From contig NW_015622541.1 of the NCBI RefSeq assembly GCF_000835495.1, positions 6,200,001 to 6,264,000 on the forward strand: a stretch of DNA of 64,000 bases, given 5' to 3'. Position numbers and translations under genes: made by a program. Positions 22,829 to 34,161 of this stretch are shown in pieces (within the stretch, counting starts at the first letter, position 1; each line of letters opens with the position of its first letter). The stretch comes from Cladophialophora immunda (lineage: Eukaryota; Ascomycota; Eurotiomycetes; Chaetothyriales; Herpotrichiellaceae). Under the pieces are notes generated by a model. That model had not been told where the DNA came from, did no database searches, and worked only from the letters and a program-made list of their open reading frames with translations.

Positions 22829-24841
22829 CTACTGATCCGTGCTTGGCATGTCTATCCAAAGAGTGTAACGAGTGAGGTCATCCGTCGTGGCGAGGCCGAG
22901 GTTTGTAAGGGCATCAGCCCACCATTTCGGGGAAAGCGCTAAGGCTTCCGAGATGTCTTTCAGGCGGCGGATCTGTGCGAGTATCTTCTTGATGTCTCCG
23001 TTCATTGGCTCCAACCCTTCAGTTAGTGGAAGCACAGCAACGACAAAAGCCTCCAATACTCGCCTACTAACAGAGAAGTCCGGACCTGTGGATTCGAGAA
23101 GTGCAAAAACCAGTTCTCGACCCCTCACAAGAGCGTCACTATGCGTAACCATGAATTCTGCAGTCAGGCAGTCTTCTGCATCATGGCCCCAGTCAAGCAA
23201 CGTAGGGTTCGGGGGTTCGGTGAGGAAGTCGTCAAATCCGGGAGCGACTACGCGATGTGGTCTCAAGTGGTGGGGGAAAAAGTCGAGCCTTACCGGAGGA
23301 TTGTCTTCTCTCTGTGTGCAGATTTCCATAAACAAGTGCGGTAGGTCGTGGAGGCTTCGCACTGTTGCTGTGAGGTCAGACCCGCGCCGGGCTAAAACTT
23401 TCGAGACTGAGACATTGCAGCTCAACCGAAGCTCGTCAAGTACCGGTTCAAGAAAGGCAGCTGGTGCGTGGGAGTAGATCTCCGGCGCACCTCGACGCAA
23501 TCTCATGTGATTGATCAAGAAGCAGAATCCAGAGTAGCTTGCCACCTGCGGGAAATCCAACATGACATTCCGCGATGTGACGCAGCCACTTCCGAGCATT
23601 TCTCGGAAGAACAGCGGGACTAGGCCAGACAACAAATGTCCTATGGGCAAAAGAGAAGGCCCTGGGTAAGCGGTGAACTCTGGGTAGCACTCGTCAACTT
23701 TGAGTAAAGAATTGCGATCCTTCCTCCGTAGCTTGATGTATGTCTTCATGATTCGGAGTCCTTCATCCCGGAGTCTGACTGGTTCAAACGGGCCGTCGGG
23801 ATAAATTTCAATATTATAAAGTCCGTCAAACAGAAAGTCTACTACGTTAGACCTGCTGAAGCATTTTGCACTTGAGCAATGCTCTGCTTTGCCATGAAAT
23901 GCTGGTGGGTCGCCCTCCACGGTGGTAGCGTTGGATGAGCTTGGTTCGCCCGCCGACTGAGTGCTTCTTGGACTGATTCTTCGGGTCGGCGATGGTGATG
24001 ATGACGATGATGATGGGCGAGTCACAGGGTCGATGTGCATGTCGTCGTACGAAGGAGGCTCGATTCCAGCAGAATATGCCGGAGGAGTGGGGTTCAGGGG
24101 CCCGAAGAAAGGAGGAAGATGCCCGTCGATGGGGTTGACCTCGCGAGGATGGCGCAGTTGCACCCCTCGGAATTCTGGCCGCGGCTCGTAAAGTGGTGGA
24201 GGGTTGTTGAAAAACAAAGCTTCCGCGTTACGCCTCTGGTCGGGGATCGAGTCAATGGTGCTTAACGGGCGTCCCGAGTGGTGGGGGATGTCGACGGGGG
24301 GAGGGGCAACGCCCGAGGACTGTCTGAGCGCTTGTTCAGTCAAAAATTCGTCAATGGCTGCCGCGATGACTTCCTGGCTTACCCAAAGACTCCAGCGGAC
24401 CCTGACGTAGCTTTCGATGAAGCCCACGCCTGATGCGCGAAGGCTGATGATTTCGTGGTAAATCCCAGCCGGGATCACTGCTCCAGAGACATAGCCCGCG
24501 TCTTCCACTGCTGGTTCATCCATCGGAATCAGGTGCTCGCTGCCAGGCAGGCTTTCTTCGGTAACATCGAAGTCTTTTTCGAGAAGAGCTTCAACACTGT
24601 CCCTGTCGATCTCCCGATCGAACTCTTCCACGACGTGGCACGGAATGCAGTCGTACGTGTGACCGTTTTTCAGCAAGTAAATGATTCTCGCTGCCATACC
24701 AACGCTGATTATTTCATTGGTTTTGAGGCGAAGGCGTGGCCATCTGGTATCGTGGAATACTTCTTGTTCCACTCTGAAATCGTCAAAATATTGGTCGGTT
24801 GGACGAGGGCAACGGCGGACCGATGGGTGCAGTGCCGCCAT
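22829..24841 (-). CDS. Uncharacterised 670-aa protein with PPxY motifs and repeated helical module
   Basis: Not a recognised family. It is a single uninterrupted exon from a clear ATG (MAALHPSV). Residues 46-92 and 121-170 look like two copies of a ~48-residue helical segment (I..L...G......V...V...I..F). The middle (about 180-310) is Pro/Ser-rich and probably disordered, with three PPxY motifs: PPLY 215-218, PPAY 253-256 and PPSY 262-265. PPxY sites are ligands for WW domains such as those of Rsp5/NEDD4 ubiquitin ligases. The C-terminal half (about 330-670) is a predicted folded region beginning near HCSSAKCFSRSNVVDFLFDG, with no motif I can assign. No signal peptide or membrane span. Confidence 0.75.
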   Translation of the reverse strand: MAALHPSVRRCPRPTDQYFDDFRVEQEVFHDTRWPRLRLKTNEIISVGMAARIIYLLKNGHTYDCIPCHVVEEFDREIDRDSVEALLEKDFDVTEESLPGSEHLIPMDEPAVEDAGYVSGAVIPAGIYHEIISLRASGVGFIESYVRVRWSLWVSQEVIAAAIDEFLTEQALRQSSGVAPPPVDIPHHSGRPLSTIDSIPDQRRNAEALFFNNPPPLYEPRPEFRGVQLRHPREVNPIDGHLPPFFGPLNPTPPAYSAGIEPPSYDDMHIDPVTRPSSSSSSPSPTRRISPRSTQSAGEPSSSNATTVEGDPPAFHGKAEHCSSAKCFSRSNVVDFLFDGLYNIEIYPDGPFEPVRLRDEGLRIMKTYIKLRRKDRNSLLKVDECYPEFTAYPGPSLLPIGHLLSGLVPLFFREMLGSGCVTSRNVMLDFPQVASYSGFCFLINHMRLRRGAPEIYSHAPAAFLEPVLDELRLSCNVSVSKVLARRGSDLTATVRSLHDLPHLFMEICTQREDNPPVRLDFFPHHLRPHRVVAPGFDDFLTEPPNPTLLDWGHDAEDCLTAEFMVTHSDALVRGRELVFALLESTGPDFSVSRRVLEAFVVAVLPLTEGLEPMNGDIKKILAQIRRLKDISEALALSPKWWADALTNLGLATTDDLTRYTLWIDMPSTDQ

Positions 24842-25728
24842 TGTAGTTGAAGGTAAATCCAGATATCTGTTCTTGCGTTGTGGGTGGTGTCGGCGGAAAT
24901 TAGGTGTCCTATCCTAGACATGAGGATACCTTACCTGATGTTCTTTATATAATATAACACAATTCAAACCCCGCCTTTCGACCTCGTTGGTATTTTGTTT
25001 CGAGGAATACAAAGAGATAAAGGGTGTCATTAATATCCACAAAAGGATCGAACAACAATCCACGGAAGGTTCATTGTCCCTCAGTGCTCACACCCATTGA
25101 CAATTGTCAACTCCATTGATTGTGCTTCGCATCAAAGGGAGCAGCGGAGTAATCCAGGTAGCCGCACCACATGGCGCAGCTTGCCTAGATCTCATGTGAC
25201 ATTGTGGCGATAACCTTGGTGTAAGAAGACGGTGTTCAAGCAGGACACTGAGGAGGAACAAGGCCAAAGCGAAGAGAAAAGGTAAAGACATGCTGTTATC
25301 GGACCATCTTCGGCGACGTTCCGATAGATCTGTTTCTCTCCTCGGCCTTGAGATCCACTGTAACTGTGCAAACCCCCAACACAGCGGCGGTTCTTTTGAG
25401 TGCAACTTGAGAAAGATGCTGGCTGAACGTAAGATGGTACAAAACCCGAATAAACATGTGTCGGCAGGAACAACGGCCCACGTTTTGAGAAGACTGCGAG
25501 CCACGACTATCATTGGGCGGAGTCCGTGGCCAGCCTCGCAGTTCGTGCCGGCCATTCGACATCAGAAGAAGCCCATACTCATGTATTTCAATATAGAATC
25601 TGATTGCGAGGACGCACCGTGGAAAGGTTGCTATTCAACGGTCTGTACGCAATTCATTTTCTCCAAGAGCATTTCATTCAAAGACAAAGTATTCCAAGTG
25701 CATCAACGCATAGAAGAAGCAGGGATAG
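24842..25728. promoter_or_regulatory. Divergent upstream region: 670-aa gene / cupin gene
   Basis: An 887-bp interval between two divergent starts. An AT-rich segment with TTTATATAATATAACA at about 24945-24960 is TATA-like. No gene recognised. Confidence 0.4.
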
Positions 25729-26454
25729 ATGGCTGTCACAGCAAATGGAGCAGTCAGCAAAGCTGAACCCAAAGCTGATATCAACATCGATGGTCGGGAC
25801 TTTGATGCCACAGAAGTAGCATATGTCCCGACCACGGGAGTCCGCAAACTGTTCGAAACACCCCTTGTCCTAGCTACGCCCGAGACCGTCAAGGGCTACG
25901 GGGAGATTGTCGACGTGCCCGAAAAGCATCGCATTGAGATCGTACGGTGGCCGGCTCAAGGATGGCGGCCGGTGGATGCGAACTCTGGCGACCAGGGCGG
26001 AGTGACTGAAGGCCTCTTTGAGTTCTGGTGGAAAGGGGACACGCTCTATGCGCGCAACAATGCCGTTGGCGACAGCTATCTATTTGCCTGGAGCCAGTAT
26101 CCTGAAGAGGCCGCGAGCACTGGCGCGGCACGACCCCGAGAAAGAGCGATGATCTGGCGAGCGAACTACCACCCGGACGGCGGCCAGTTGTTTTTCCCCA
26201 TGAACGGGCAGAGTTTCGTGGTGCCGCTCGCCCTGCCGGGCGACGATGTGACGCCAGAGAAGTTTGTCGCGTTCCGCTGTGATGGGGGCAAGGGACTATA
26301 CATCCATCCAAATATTTGGCACGGCGCGGTTGTGCCTGTTGACGACCATGCGCGTTTCATTGACCGACAGGGCCGTGTACATGCGCGCGTGTCCGTGAAT
26401 TTCGCGAAAGAATTTGGAGGATATCTGTCCGTGCCGCTGCGGTCTGTAGAGTAA
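25729..26454 (+). CDS. Ureidoglycolate lyase (hydrolase)-family cupin
   Basis: The family (PF04115; AllA/Dal3-type) releases glyoxylate from ureidoglycolate in purine-derived allantoin breakdown; several fungal members have no tested substrate. One exon, 241 aa, ATG MAVTANGAV. The cupin signature is visible in NYHPDGGQLFFP (His148, Gln153) and GKGLYIHPNIWHGAVVP (His193, His198), the conserved metal/active-site segment of the family. It is somewhat longer than yeast Dal3. The 5' neighbours are the 670-aa gene and, beyond it, the SDR/regulator cluster. No other allantoin-pathway gene is in the window, so either nitrogen scavenging or a cluster-specific role is possible. Confidence 0.8.
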   Translation: MAVTANGAVSKAEPKADINIDGRDFDATEVAYVPTTGVRKLFETPLVLATPETVKGYGEIVDVPEKHRIEIVRWPAQGWRPVDANSGDQGGVTEGLFEFWWKGDTLYARNNAVGDSYLFAWSQYPEEAASTGAARPRERAMIWRANYHPDGGQLFFPMNGQSFVVPLALPGDDVTPEKFVAFRCDGGKGLYIHPNIWHGAVVPVDDHARFIDRQGRVHARVSVNFAKEFGGYLSVPLRSVE

Positions 26455-26783
26455 TGGCTCAGCCTCGTTCCATGTCGGGAGACTTCGACTCAAGTAAGAG
26501 CCTTGGGAAAGGTGGCGTTGAGGCAGCACGCAGTACCATGCCTTGTCTTGACCCGCTTCTCCTTCGATTAATCGCTGGGGGAGTTAATGTGAGGTTGTCA
26601 TCTGTCATCTCCAGATCATTGAGACAATGCGAATTGAAAAGGTAGACAAGGATGTCCCTGGCACACTGCCATAAGGAATGGCAGCACTTTAGCGTCAATT
26701 GATGATCACTGTTTCCGGCGAAACCGCCAGATGAAACCGATTCTGACGAGGAAGCTCAGGCGTAGGTGTCAGCATTGAGAACA
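26455..26783. other. Short convergent spacer
   Basis: A 329-bp spacer between the cupin gene and the convergent 196-aa gene. Nothing recognised beyond the two 3' UTRs. Confidence 0.4.
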
Positions 26784-27374
26784 TCAAGCCAGGGAAGCTT
26801 TGTGAATGAGAGTAAGCCGTTTGGCAAAGTCAATTTCCGCCTCGACGTCGTGGTGTTTCCGAAGCACATGCTTCATTTGATGTTCAATCGCGCTTGTGGT
26901 CCTCCGTTGTTCATCTGCGCTCATCTTCAGGTCCTTCAGGTCTTCCTTGCGTTGAGAAAGAATGAGTGCTTCATTCAGAACCATTTTTTCTTTCTGCTTT
27001 GCAGTCTCCAGTTTCTCTTCGGCCGCTTGAAGTTCTCGCCTTGCCTCAATTCGACTCGCTCGGTAATCACTTATTCTCCGGGGCTTCTTGAATGCAACAC
27101 TCAGTCTCCCTGATGACTTGGGTGGCCCGGTTATCAGACGCTGGTTTTCCACCACACTATCGACGATCTCTGTGACCACTCTCCGCGTTTTTGTGCCCGT
27201 GTGATGGATGAGGACTTGGATAATCTCTTCTTCCCGTTTGCCGTCCTCCAAAAGACCTAGGATACGCCAATATGCTGGAAGCGGTACTTCATGAGTGGCA
27301 ACTTGGATGGTAGGCACATCGTCAAAATTGGGCGAAGGCGCTGCGACGACCCAAAAGTCAGAGTCTGAAGACAT
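26784..27374 (-). CDS. Uncharacterised 196-aa coiled-coil protein
   Basis: No family recognised. The start is the ATG at 27374 (MSSDSDFW); the frame extends upstream only to a GTG. Residues 30-80 form a helical module (YWRILGLLEDGKREEEIIQV, then VVTEIVDSVVENQRL) resembling the repeats of the 670-aa protein. Residues 105-190 are a long charged helix rich in Arg, Glu and Lys, probably coiled coil. No membrane span or signal peptide. The open frame, ATG and helical pattern suggest a real gene. Confidence 0.65.
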   Translation of the reverse strand: MSSDSDFWVVAAPSPNFDDVPTIQVATHEVPLPAYWRILGLLEDGKREEEIIQVLIHHTGTKTRRVVTEIVDSVVENQRLITGPPKSSGRLSVAFKKPRRISDYRASRIEARRELQAAEEKLETAKQKEKMVLNEALILSQRKEDLKDLKMSADEQRRTTSAIEHQMKHVLRKHHDVEAEIDFAKRLTLIHKASLA

Positions 27375-28812
27375 GGAAGAGACAGCAGATTTCACAGAAG
27401 CTTCCACTTACAGCTGACAGGGGAAGGAGGCAGTTCTAAAGACTGCGAACCTCGCAGAGGATCGTGAGCAAGCATGCCGGGGGTTCATTGTCGTCGACTT
27501 CTTTGTGTGCGTCAGGAGTTCGCCATTGCTGAACGCGGCTCAAACGAGGGCTCACAAAGGACAAAGCCAGAGTGAAATTAAAGAAATTAAAGAGACACCC
27601 AGAGTCGCCATGGGTTTTAGAGTCGATCAAATCGCTTTAAAAAGTGGTTTCGAATGATCAAGATTGACCACGGGTGGTACCTCAATGGTGTGATGTGCCC
27701 GGCCAGGAATTCCGCCTTGGTCGGACATGACGCGCGGTTGAAGACCATACCTGGGTGTTTGTTGTCGACGGCGAATGTGATAATTCCCTCAGTTCAGCAT
27801 CCTCCTCCGAGATCGAGAGTGAAACGTGGAGAATGGATCTGAATGATGCTATCTATATTCACGTGGAATTTGTCCCACATGCACGGAAAATCCTTGGGGG
27901 CTTCTAGTGGGCCGCTCGGGGGTAGTGAGGATCAGCTGGGTCGCGCAAACCGACCTCACTAGGCGCCACGATGGCTAGTGTACTTGTAGGCTGCCCCATG
28001 AGCGGCCAGCTTTAAGGGTGGCAAGGGTAGCGGACGCCAGCAAATCCCCCTCATCCGCCTTCCGTTTGGCTTCACATCTCGTTGCAGCTCCTTTCTCCTT
28101 GCTTGACCGTGGGCCTCCTGGCCGGACTTGCGGACTACTGAACAGCCAGCTTGCATGCCAATTTTACCCCCAATGCCCCATTCCTGGCGAAAACCGCTGA
28201 ATTCAGATCCGTGACGTCCGCATAGAGTGCCGTTTGTTGGACTTGCTAGAGCGATGAAATTCCAGCTCGGGGCATTCTCCGGGTTCACAATGACTTCCAA
28301 GTGCCTGAAGGCAGCTTTTCTTTACTCAGGGGTCTCGATTGCTAAGCAGATCAATCGAGGCTGGAATGTACGAAGCATGTGTCCAGTCTGTCATGTGAGC
28401 CATTCGGATGCAACAACGCTTCGCATCTAAGTGGGTTAAAAGCCATTTTAAACAGGCGGGAGGCTTTAACATGGGCAACGAGGCTCCCGAAATGAAAACT
28501 ACTCCTTCCAATCAAAGACGTACTGGACGCTAAGCATCTTCCGGTCGCAGTTGGTTCAGGTCGGGGTTTTGGAAGCTTCGCCAGAGAGCCTCTCGATGTG
28601 CGTTCTGGACAGGGTTGGGAGGGTCTAACAAGGTCGATCGACACTTTGAGGATTGTACTTGGACTAGAATTGTCGGGCAGTCTTGCAAGATGGGTTAAAC
28701 TGTGAGTGGAGATTTTGATATCTGATCGCATCGGCATCAAGCCTGTCTCTGCAGTCCTCCCAAGAGCCAAATGGCTTTCGATTTTTCAATCATGCCACCT
28801 TTTTGGACGTCC
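27375..28812. other. Intergenic 1.4 kb without recognisable gene
   Basis: Upstream of the 196-aa gene and downstream of the MAPEG gene. Short frames on both strands lack ATG starts or family signatures. Confidence 0.4.
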
Positions 28813-29427
28813 TCACATCTTCACCCTATTGGCCGCATTGCCAGCCATGATAAACAAAGTGATCGTGGCCCTGAAAACAGAGATCGACGTCAGCACCCTC
28901 GGATCAATGTCTCACATGATAGATCGTTGGAGAGAAAGGATGGAGGAAAAGAAGAAGACTCACGCAACGCCTCCATAGTACCACATCCCCCTGACCTTCC
29001 CGTCGACGCCACGGATGTACGCAAGATTGAACGCCACCCGATTGAAGAGATACCACAAGCTCAGTCCATTCACCCAGGCGCCGTCAACGCCCGCGGCATT
29101 CGCAGCCACAACGGCCGCAGCGAACCAGCCCAGGTTCTCGAGTCCATTGAGAGATGCCGCCTCGGCGCGGAAGAGGCGGTCCTTGGTCTCCTGGGACAGA
29201 TGCGGGTTCGCTTTAAGGGTGTCTGGGAACGTGCGCGGCGAGGCGGTGTTGAATTTATAAGACTCGGTACCGGCAGGCTGGCCGTGGGCTTTGTAGCGCA
29301 CCACGGCGTAGATATGCGGCGAGAAGCTCAGGAGCCAGGCAAGGGGCACGGTGTAGTAGGATATATTCGCCTCAGGAACGAGGATGGAGAATGGAAAGCG
29401 TAGCGACGGGTTTCCTGCATGCGCCAT
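28813..29427 (-). CDS. MAPEG-family membrane protein
   Basis: Small four-span membrane protein of the MAPEG superfamily (microsomal glutathione transferase/leukotriene C4 synthase-like). Exons 29427-28964 and 28870-28813 (93-nt intron, GTGAGT..TTTCAG) give 173 aa. Spans are visible at ISYYTVPLAWLLSFSPHIYA, AEAASLNGLENLGWFAAAVV (with the family's R..A..N..EN pattern), WVNGLSLWYLFNRVAFNLAY and, after splicing, the C-terminal GGVAATITLFIMAGNAANR. The R-x-x-x-N-x-x-E/N-type loop before helix 2 corresponds to the glutathione-binding region in characterised members. Substrate and glutathione dependence are unknown. Confidence 0.82.
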
Positions 29428-30287
29428 CTTGCGGAAAACAGCAGAATTTCCGGATCCTTCAAGGGCAACGATGAAGGTGCTGGTATCGTCGACGCTCTTC
29501 GGGGTTAATGTCGATGCGAAACTGGTCCTTCTCGACGCAGTTCATAATTGTTTCCAAGAGAGACTTACATATCCTGGACCCATTTTGGAGTCGTTGCATC
29601 ATACATGTCAGGCATCTATCAGGCCGCCATCAGCGCGGGAAGCGAATGCGAAGGAATAAGCAGTCGTGTCATGTGTGACATTCTCGGAGGATGGCTATGC
29701 GGATCACAATGTTGTCGTTTCACAAACAGAAAGAGTAGCAATGCGAGAAACGCGTCGGAGGTGACACAGGTTAACAATCAAATGAATATTCCGTCGTTGT
29801 CTCGAGGGAGCATCCTGACTCTTGCCCCTAATACAGTACACGGTCATTTCAGCAAATCATACAAGTCTCCTCCTTTTCTATGGTCACAAATGTAGCCCAG
29901 CCGCTTCATGGCATACATGCGGCCTATCATTGATCTCATCATTCTTCATGACTCCTCATAATATTCGCTCTGTGTGGATCCGTAGTCTCAAGAGACGAGC
30001 TCGACAGTTGCTTGCGAACCCCCAGAATGTAGCATATTACGCTGCAATACGCTGCAATACGCTGCAATACGCCGTTCTGCGCCAGGGGTTTGTCGAGCTG
30101 ATTCACATCCCTCATGAACAATAAGCAATAGTGCTGTCAAAAACAAGTACACATCATTTGGGGGTATCTGTTTGCCGTGAATCGCAGATTGAAAAGATAC
30201 GCGCAGAGAGGCAAAATAATAATGCCGGGGGTGATGTGACACATCAGCGATGGTTTTGAGACTGGGCCGAATCGCATCGTCCTGTAC
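29428..30287. other. Intergenic spacer with a decamer repeat
   Basis: An 860-bp spacer between the 482-aa gene's 3' end and the MAPEG gene's ATG. No gene recognised. It contains the tandem repeat at 30041-30070. Confidence 0.4.
30041..30070 (+). repeat. Tandem decamer GCTGCAATAC x3
   Basis: Three perfect head-to-tail copies of GCTGCAATAC, with the flanking ATTAC matching the unit's end, so the array may have begun as four. Confidence 0.9.
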
Positions 30288-31784
30288 TCAGGGGCTGTTG
30301 ATATCTTGGATGGCGACAACATCGGGCAACGGGGCGTATGTCATGCCAGTCGTTTTCTCCATCTTCGTTCGCTCAATCAAGGCCTGGGTCCTCCACCTGG
30401 ATTCGAGCCTCGCTCTCTTCTTGGCCAGGACCATTCTCAAATCGGCCTCCTGGCTGGAGAAGTCTCGATCAATGACTGCCAATTCCTTCTTTTGTTCCCT
30501 TTCCAGAACCTCCATCTCTTTTTCCTTTTTTGTTATGAGATTCTCGACAGCTCTCTTTTGCTTACCCCGCAAAACATTGATTTTGGAGGCATGCAGGGAA
30601 TCCATGATGTCTCGTTCACGGTACTGCTGGGCGAGATTGTGGTAGTCTTTATCGGTTACCTTGCGCTCTGGATAGTTCGAATCGATAGAAGCATGTCGAG
30701 AGCCTGGATCCACAGGAGTCGAGGGTGGAGTTGGATTCTGACAATAAGCTTCCATATGCCGTAAGCGTAACATAATGGCTCTCTTCTCCAGCTCATGTTC
30801 CTTTTCCATCTTCATTTCCTCCTCAAGTTGGCGCGCTTCGAGGTCTTCTACAGTTCGGTCAATCTGAATCGCATCAGCAACTGTGTTAGTAAAGTGTCAA
30901 GTTATACGAACCTTGGCTCTTTGTTCGGCGATTGCGGTTCCCTGCATCGTCTTCTTTTGTGACTTGAGCAAATCTCGTTCCGATTGTAATTGCGCCATCA
31001 AGGAAGCCTGGAACTCCAGAAAACGGCCCTTTTCGTCCAGCTGTGCCATTCGAAGGTTGAGCAGTTCCTTACACCCCATGCTCCTCTGCAGCGCCTCTAT
31101 ATCCACGAATTGAGGTGATTCGCAACTGGACTTTGCCATTGACAGTGGTTGTGACCATGAGCTCTGACCTGATTTGACCGACAAGGGACTTCGCATGTCC
31201 ATAGACAGATCCTCACTACCATTGGTGTCGGCATCACTGCTGATACTTGTAAGAGTCGAAGAAGCTGTCAGGGCCCCCGACCGTCTCTTTCGGAAACTTG
31301 CCACTTTTTGAAACCCTCTTTTCAGTGGGGAGTATTTTTTCCTCTCGCTCGTCGAAACAGGGGAGACACCACCTGGACTGGGAGGGGCGCGGTCAGATCT
31401 CCGTGAGGACTGCGTCGTCGGTCGATGCTCACTGGAGGCACAGGAGGTCGCTGTGGTAGACTGGGATTGGATGGAACTCTGGTTCATGGAGTCGGAAGCT
31501 ATTGTGACTGTCGAGACTGAAGAGGCGATCCTGTCGACGTCCGAGGTAACTTGCCGCGGTGCTATGCCCAGAGTGTGTGCCTCGAACGCAATCCGATCAT
31601 CAAGCTCATCTTCAGAAGAGGTGGGAGGCATGTGAAGAACGGCAGCATTGTAGAGGGCTTCATCAAACGACGTCTTCGGAGTCGACCATGGCTGCATGTC
31701 GGAATGGTCTGGTATCCAGGTTGGTCTGCCGGGAGCTACTGAGGACTTGCCGACCAGAGACCAAGGATGATCAGCAGCCGTCAT
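30288..31784 (-). CDS. Uncharacterised 482-aa Ser-rich, coiled-coil protein
   Basis: No family recognised. Exons 31784-30912 and 30863-30288 (48-nt intron, GTTCGT..ATTCAG) give 482 aa from ATG MTAADHPW. Residues 42-90 (ALYNAAVLHMPP, SEDELDDRIAFE, VTSDVDRI) may be a diverged copy of the module in the two preceding unknown genes. Residues 90-230 are Ser/Thr-rich with basic SPLKRGF and RKRRSG clusters, plausible phosphorylation or nuclear-localisation regions. From about 235 to 450 the protein is a charged helix/coiled coil, ending LPDVVAIQDINSP. It is probably a structural or scaffold protein. Confidence 0.72.
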
Positions 31785-34161
31785 GATGGACTAGATTGAA
31801 AGGCTGAGAAAGTGGTCGCAGAGGTTATCTCATGGTTTATTGGATGGATTCGTTGCACCCAAAACACTCTCTCGTCGCGCAAGGAGACTAGCGATGGCTG
31901 GTAGCAGCGCGTGTAACTGCACCCAGAAGGAATTCAAGCACTGGCAGCGCGTTGTAGTCGAGACTTGCAGCCGAGCGGTAGGAGGAGTGGGGGAATGCAG
32001 CGAAGATCTGGTCTGGAACCCGGATGTCAGTCAAAGCTGGTACCACCTCAGGACCAAGGGGAACGGACGTGGACGTGCTGCAGCCACGAGATGAGGTGAC
32101 GGGAGAGTGCTTTCTATCGCGGACGATATACAACAGGTGAAGCACAGAAGATAGGATTCAATTGAGAACGTGTGTCCACAGCGGCGAAAGGGTCTTGGGG
32201 GTGACAACTGAGCGATTGCCGTCTATGAGACTAATGTCATTGGAGAGTGAGACACAGGGTGCAACCGCGGCACTGGGTCCGATCTCTTTTTTGAAAGAGC
32301 CGCTCCCGGAGAGCCAAGGGAAGGATTCGGGCAACAAGTCCTGGGCCCCGCGACTGGTTGGGCGAAGCAAAGACCAAGAGAAGCTGGAATGAGGAGTTAT
32401 GATGGAGAGAGGAGAGTCTACGAGGGCGAAGTTTGGGTCTCGAGAGCCTAGGGACAGGATCGCGATGTGGTTAGGGCATTCTCTCAACTCGGATCAGCTC
32501 CCAACGTTCTTTTTTCCCATGGCCCAGAGTGGATACAAATGCAAAGACGGTACGAGGGCATGAACCACCGACGTCAAGGGCCAGCCTGTCTGCGACACGG
32601 TGGGCGAACCACAGACCAGGCCACTCGCTGCAAATGCCAACCAGGGTTTCACGAACGGCGCCCGGTGCAGCTTACATTCTTGCTCCCCGCTCCCCTGTCA
32701 GTTTTCAGGTTGTGTGATCTTTCTTTTTCCTCCTTTTGACCTGCGACACTCGTCTAAAGGCAGAGGAAGCGGAGGAGGATCGTCGGATATCGGGCTGTAG
32801 CTGGAGACACTGACTGTTTGGCGCCCGTTTGACTTTAGGCTTCGCTTTCTCCGAACCATCCAAGAGGCGGGCCGAATCACGTCATTTGCTGGGCGATAGG
32901 GAGGGGGCCGCGATGAGCCTTGGAATGGCTCAGGCTTTGTTTGGTGAGTCTTTTGTTGTTGGAGTGGTATTGGGCGCGGAGATGGAGAGGGTTCACAAGC
33001 TCTAGGAAACGCTGGTGAGTATCACGAGCACCGAGTATGAGGCTTGCCTTCAAACATGGCGAATTTTGCGCCGAGCGAGGGATTGAATATAGGTAGCCGA
33101 TAGCTTGAGACGGGCGGAAAGATCTTGCCCTAAGGGAGTCAATCAAGATGGCGCGGGCGATCGGCAGTTGAAAAGCGATCATCGGGAGCAACACAGGCGC
33201 ACCAGAGGGGTCGAGATCGCGAGCCTCGGGACTTATCCAATTTTCTGTCCAAAACCAATTCAGACCTCCCCAGTTGGTATGTACTGCTGGTACGGAGTAC
33301 AGAACTCGAGGTCGTCCAGCTACTGATCATCTTGCCCCATGTCTACCTGACCTCCCACTAACAGCGTCAAGCACAACCCATCCAAGGGTGATGGACGGCA
33401 CACGTCACAAACTGGTCGCGTATCGAATAGCGAAAGGATCGACCTCCAAACTCTCCGCTCCCCAAAACTGGGGTTTCCAGCCGACCTATCTCATCCCAAT
33501 CCATCCCATTCTTGGTCGAACTCTGACACCTTTCCAGCCATACAAATTCTCTGCTGCGATTAGGATGTGCAGCATCTAGGAAGCTCCAATCCGTTAACCG
33601 AAGACTTACGTACTAGTGTTCACCGCTACATGCCATCTTCCTTTGTCCGAATTTGTGAGTTCGCCAAATCCACCTACGCCTGACACTTGCTAGACGGGTT
33701 TCCTGGCTAGTTTGAAACAAACAGTAAAAGAGCACGGACTGCACACCACCATGCGCGACGGTATTTGCTCCCAACCGATGCATCCTCAGGAATTTGTCTT
33801 GCGTCCGCTATTCGACTTTCAAACACGCCCCAAGGTGCGTCGAGGGATGTATCGGCCCCAGATGGAAATTTGGTCAACAAAAGAGATAGGCTCAAAAAGA
33901 ACTCGACGTAAGGAGGTGGATACGACGCAGAGGAGGTTGGTGGCATTTAAGCTAAGCAATCATTGGTCCTATATTCTCCGTGACCCGAAGAGAAGTTTGA
34001 ATGCACATGATTGACTGGTTGCTGCATAACAGTTGCTAAAAGGTTGCCAGTGTATCCGCTGTGTCCGGGATCAACCCAGTCTCCCTCGCTTGAATTCACC
34101 CTTTCCAAATAGGGATGACCGCATCGAGCTCATCATGGCCTTATGGCCTCTCCCTTGGGCT
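31785..34161. other. Intergenic 2.4 kb without recognisable gene
   Basis: Between the 482-aa gene's start and the 3' end of CAB2. Frames up to about 110 codons occur but have no signatures. The first few hundred bases must carry the 482-aa gene's promoter. Confidence 0.4.
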
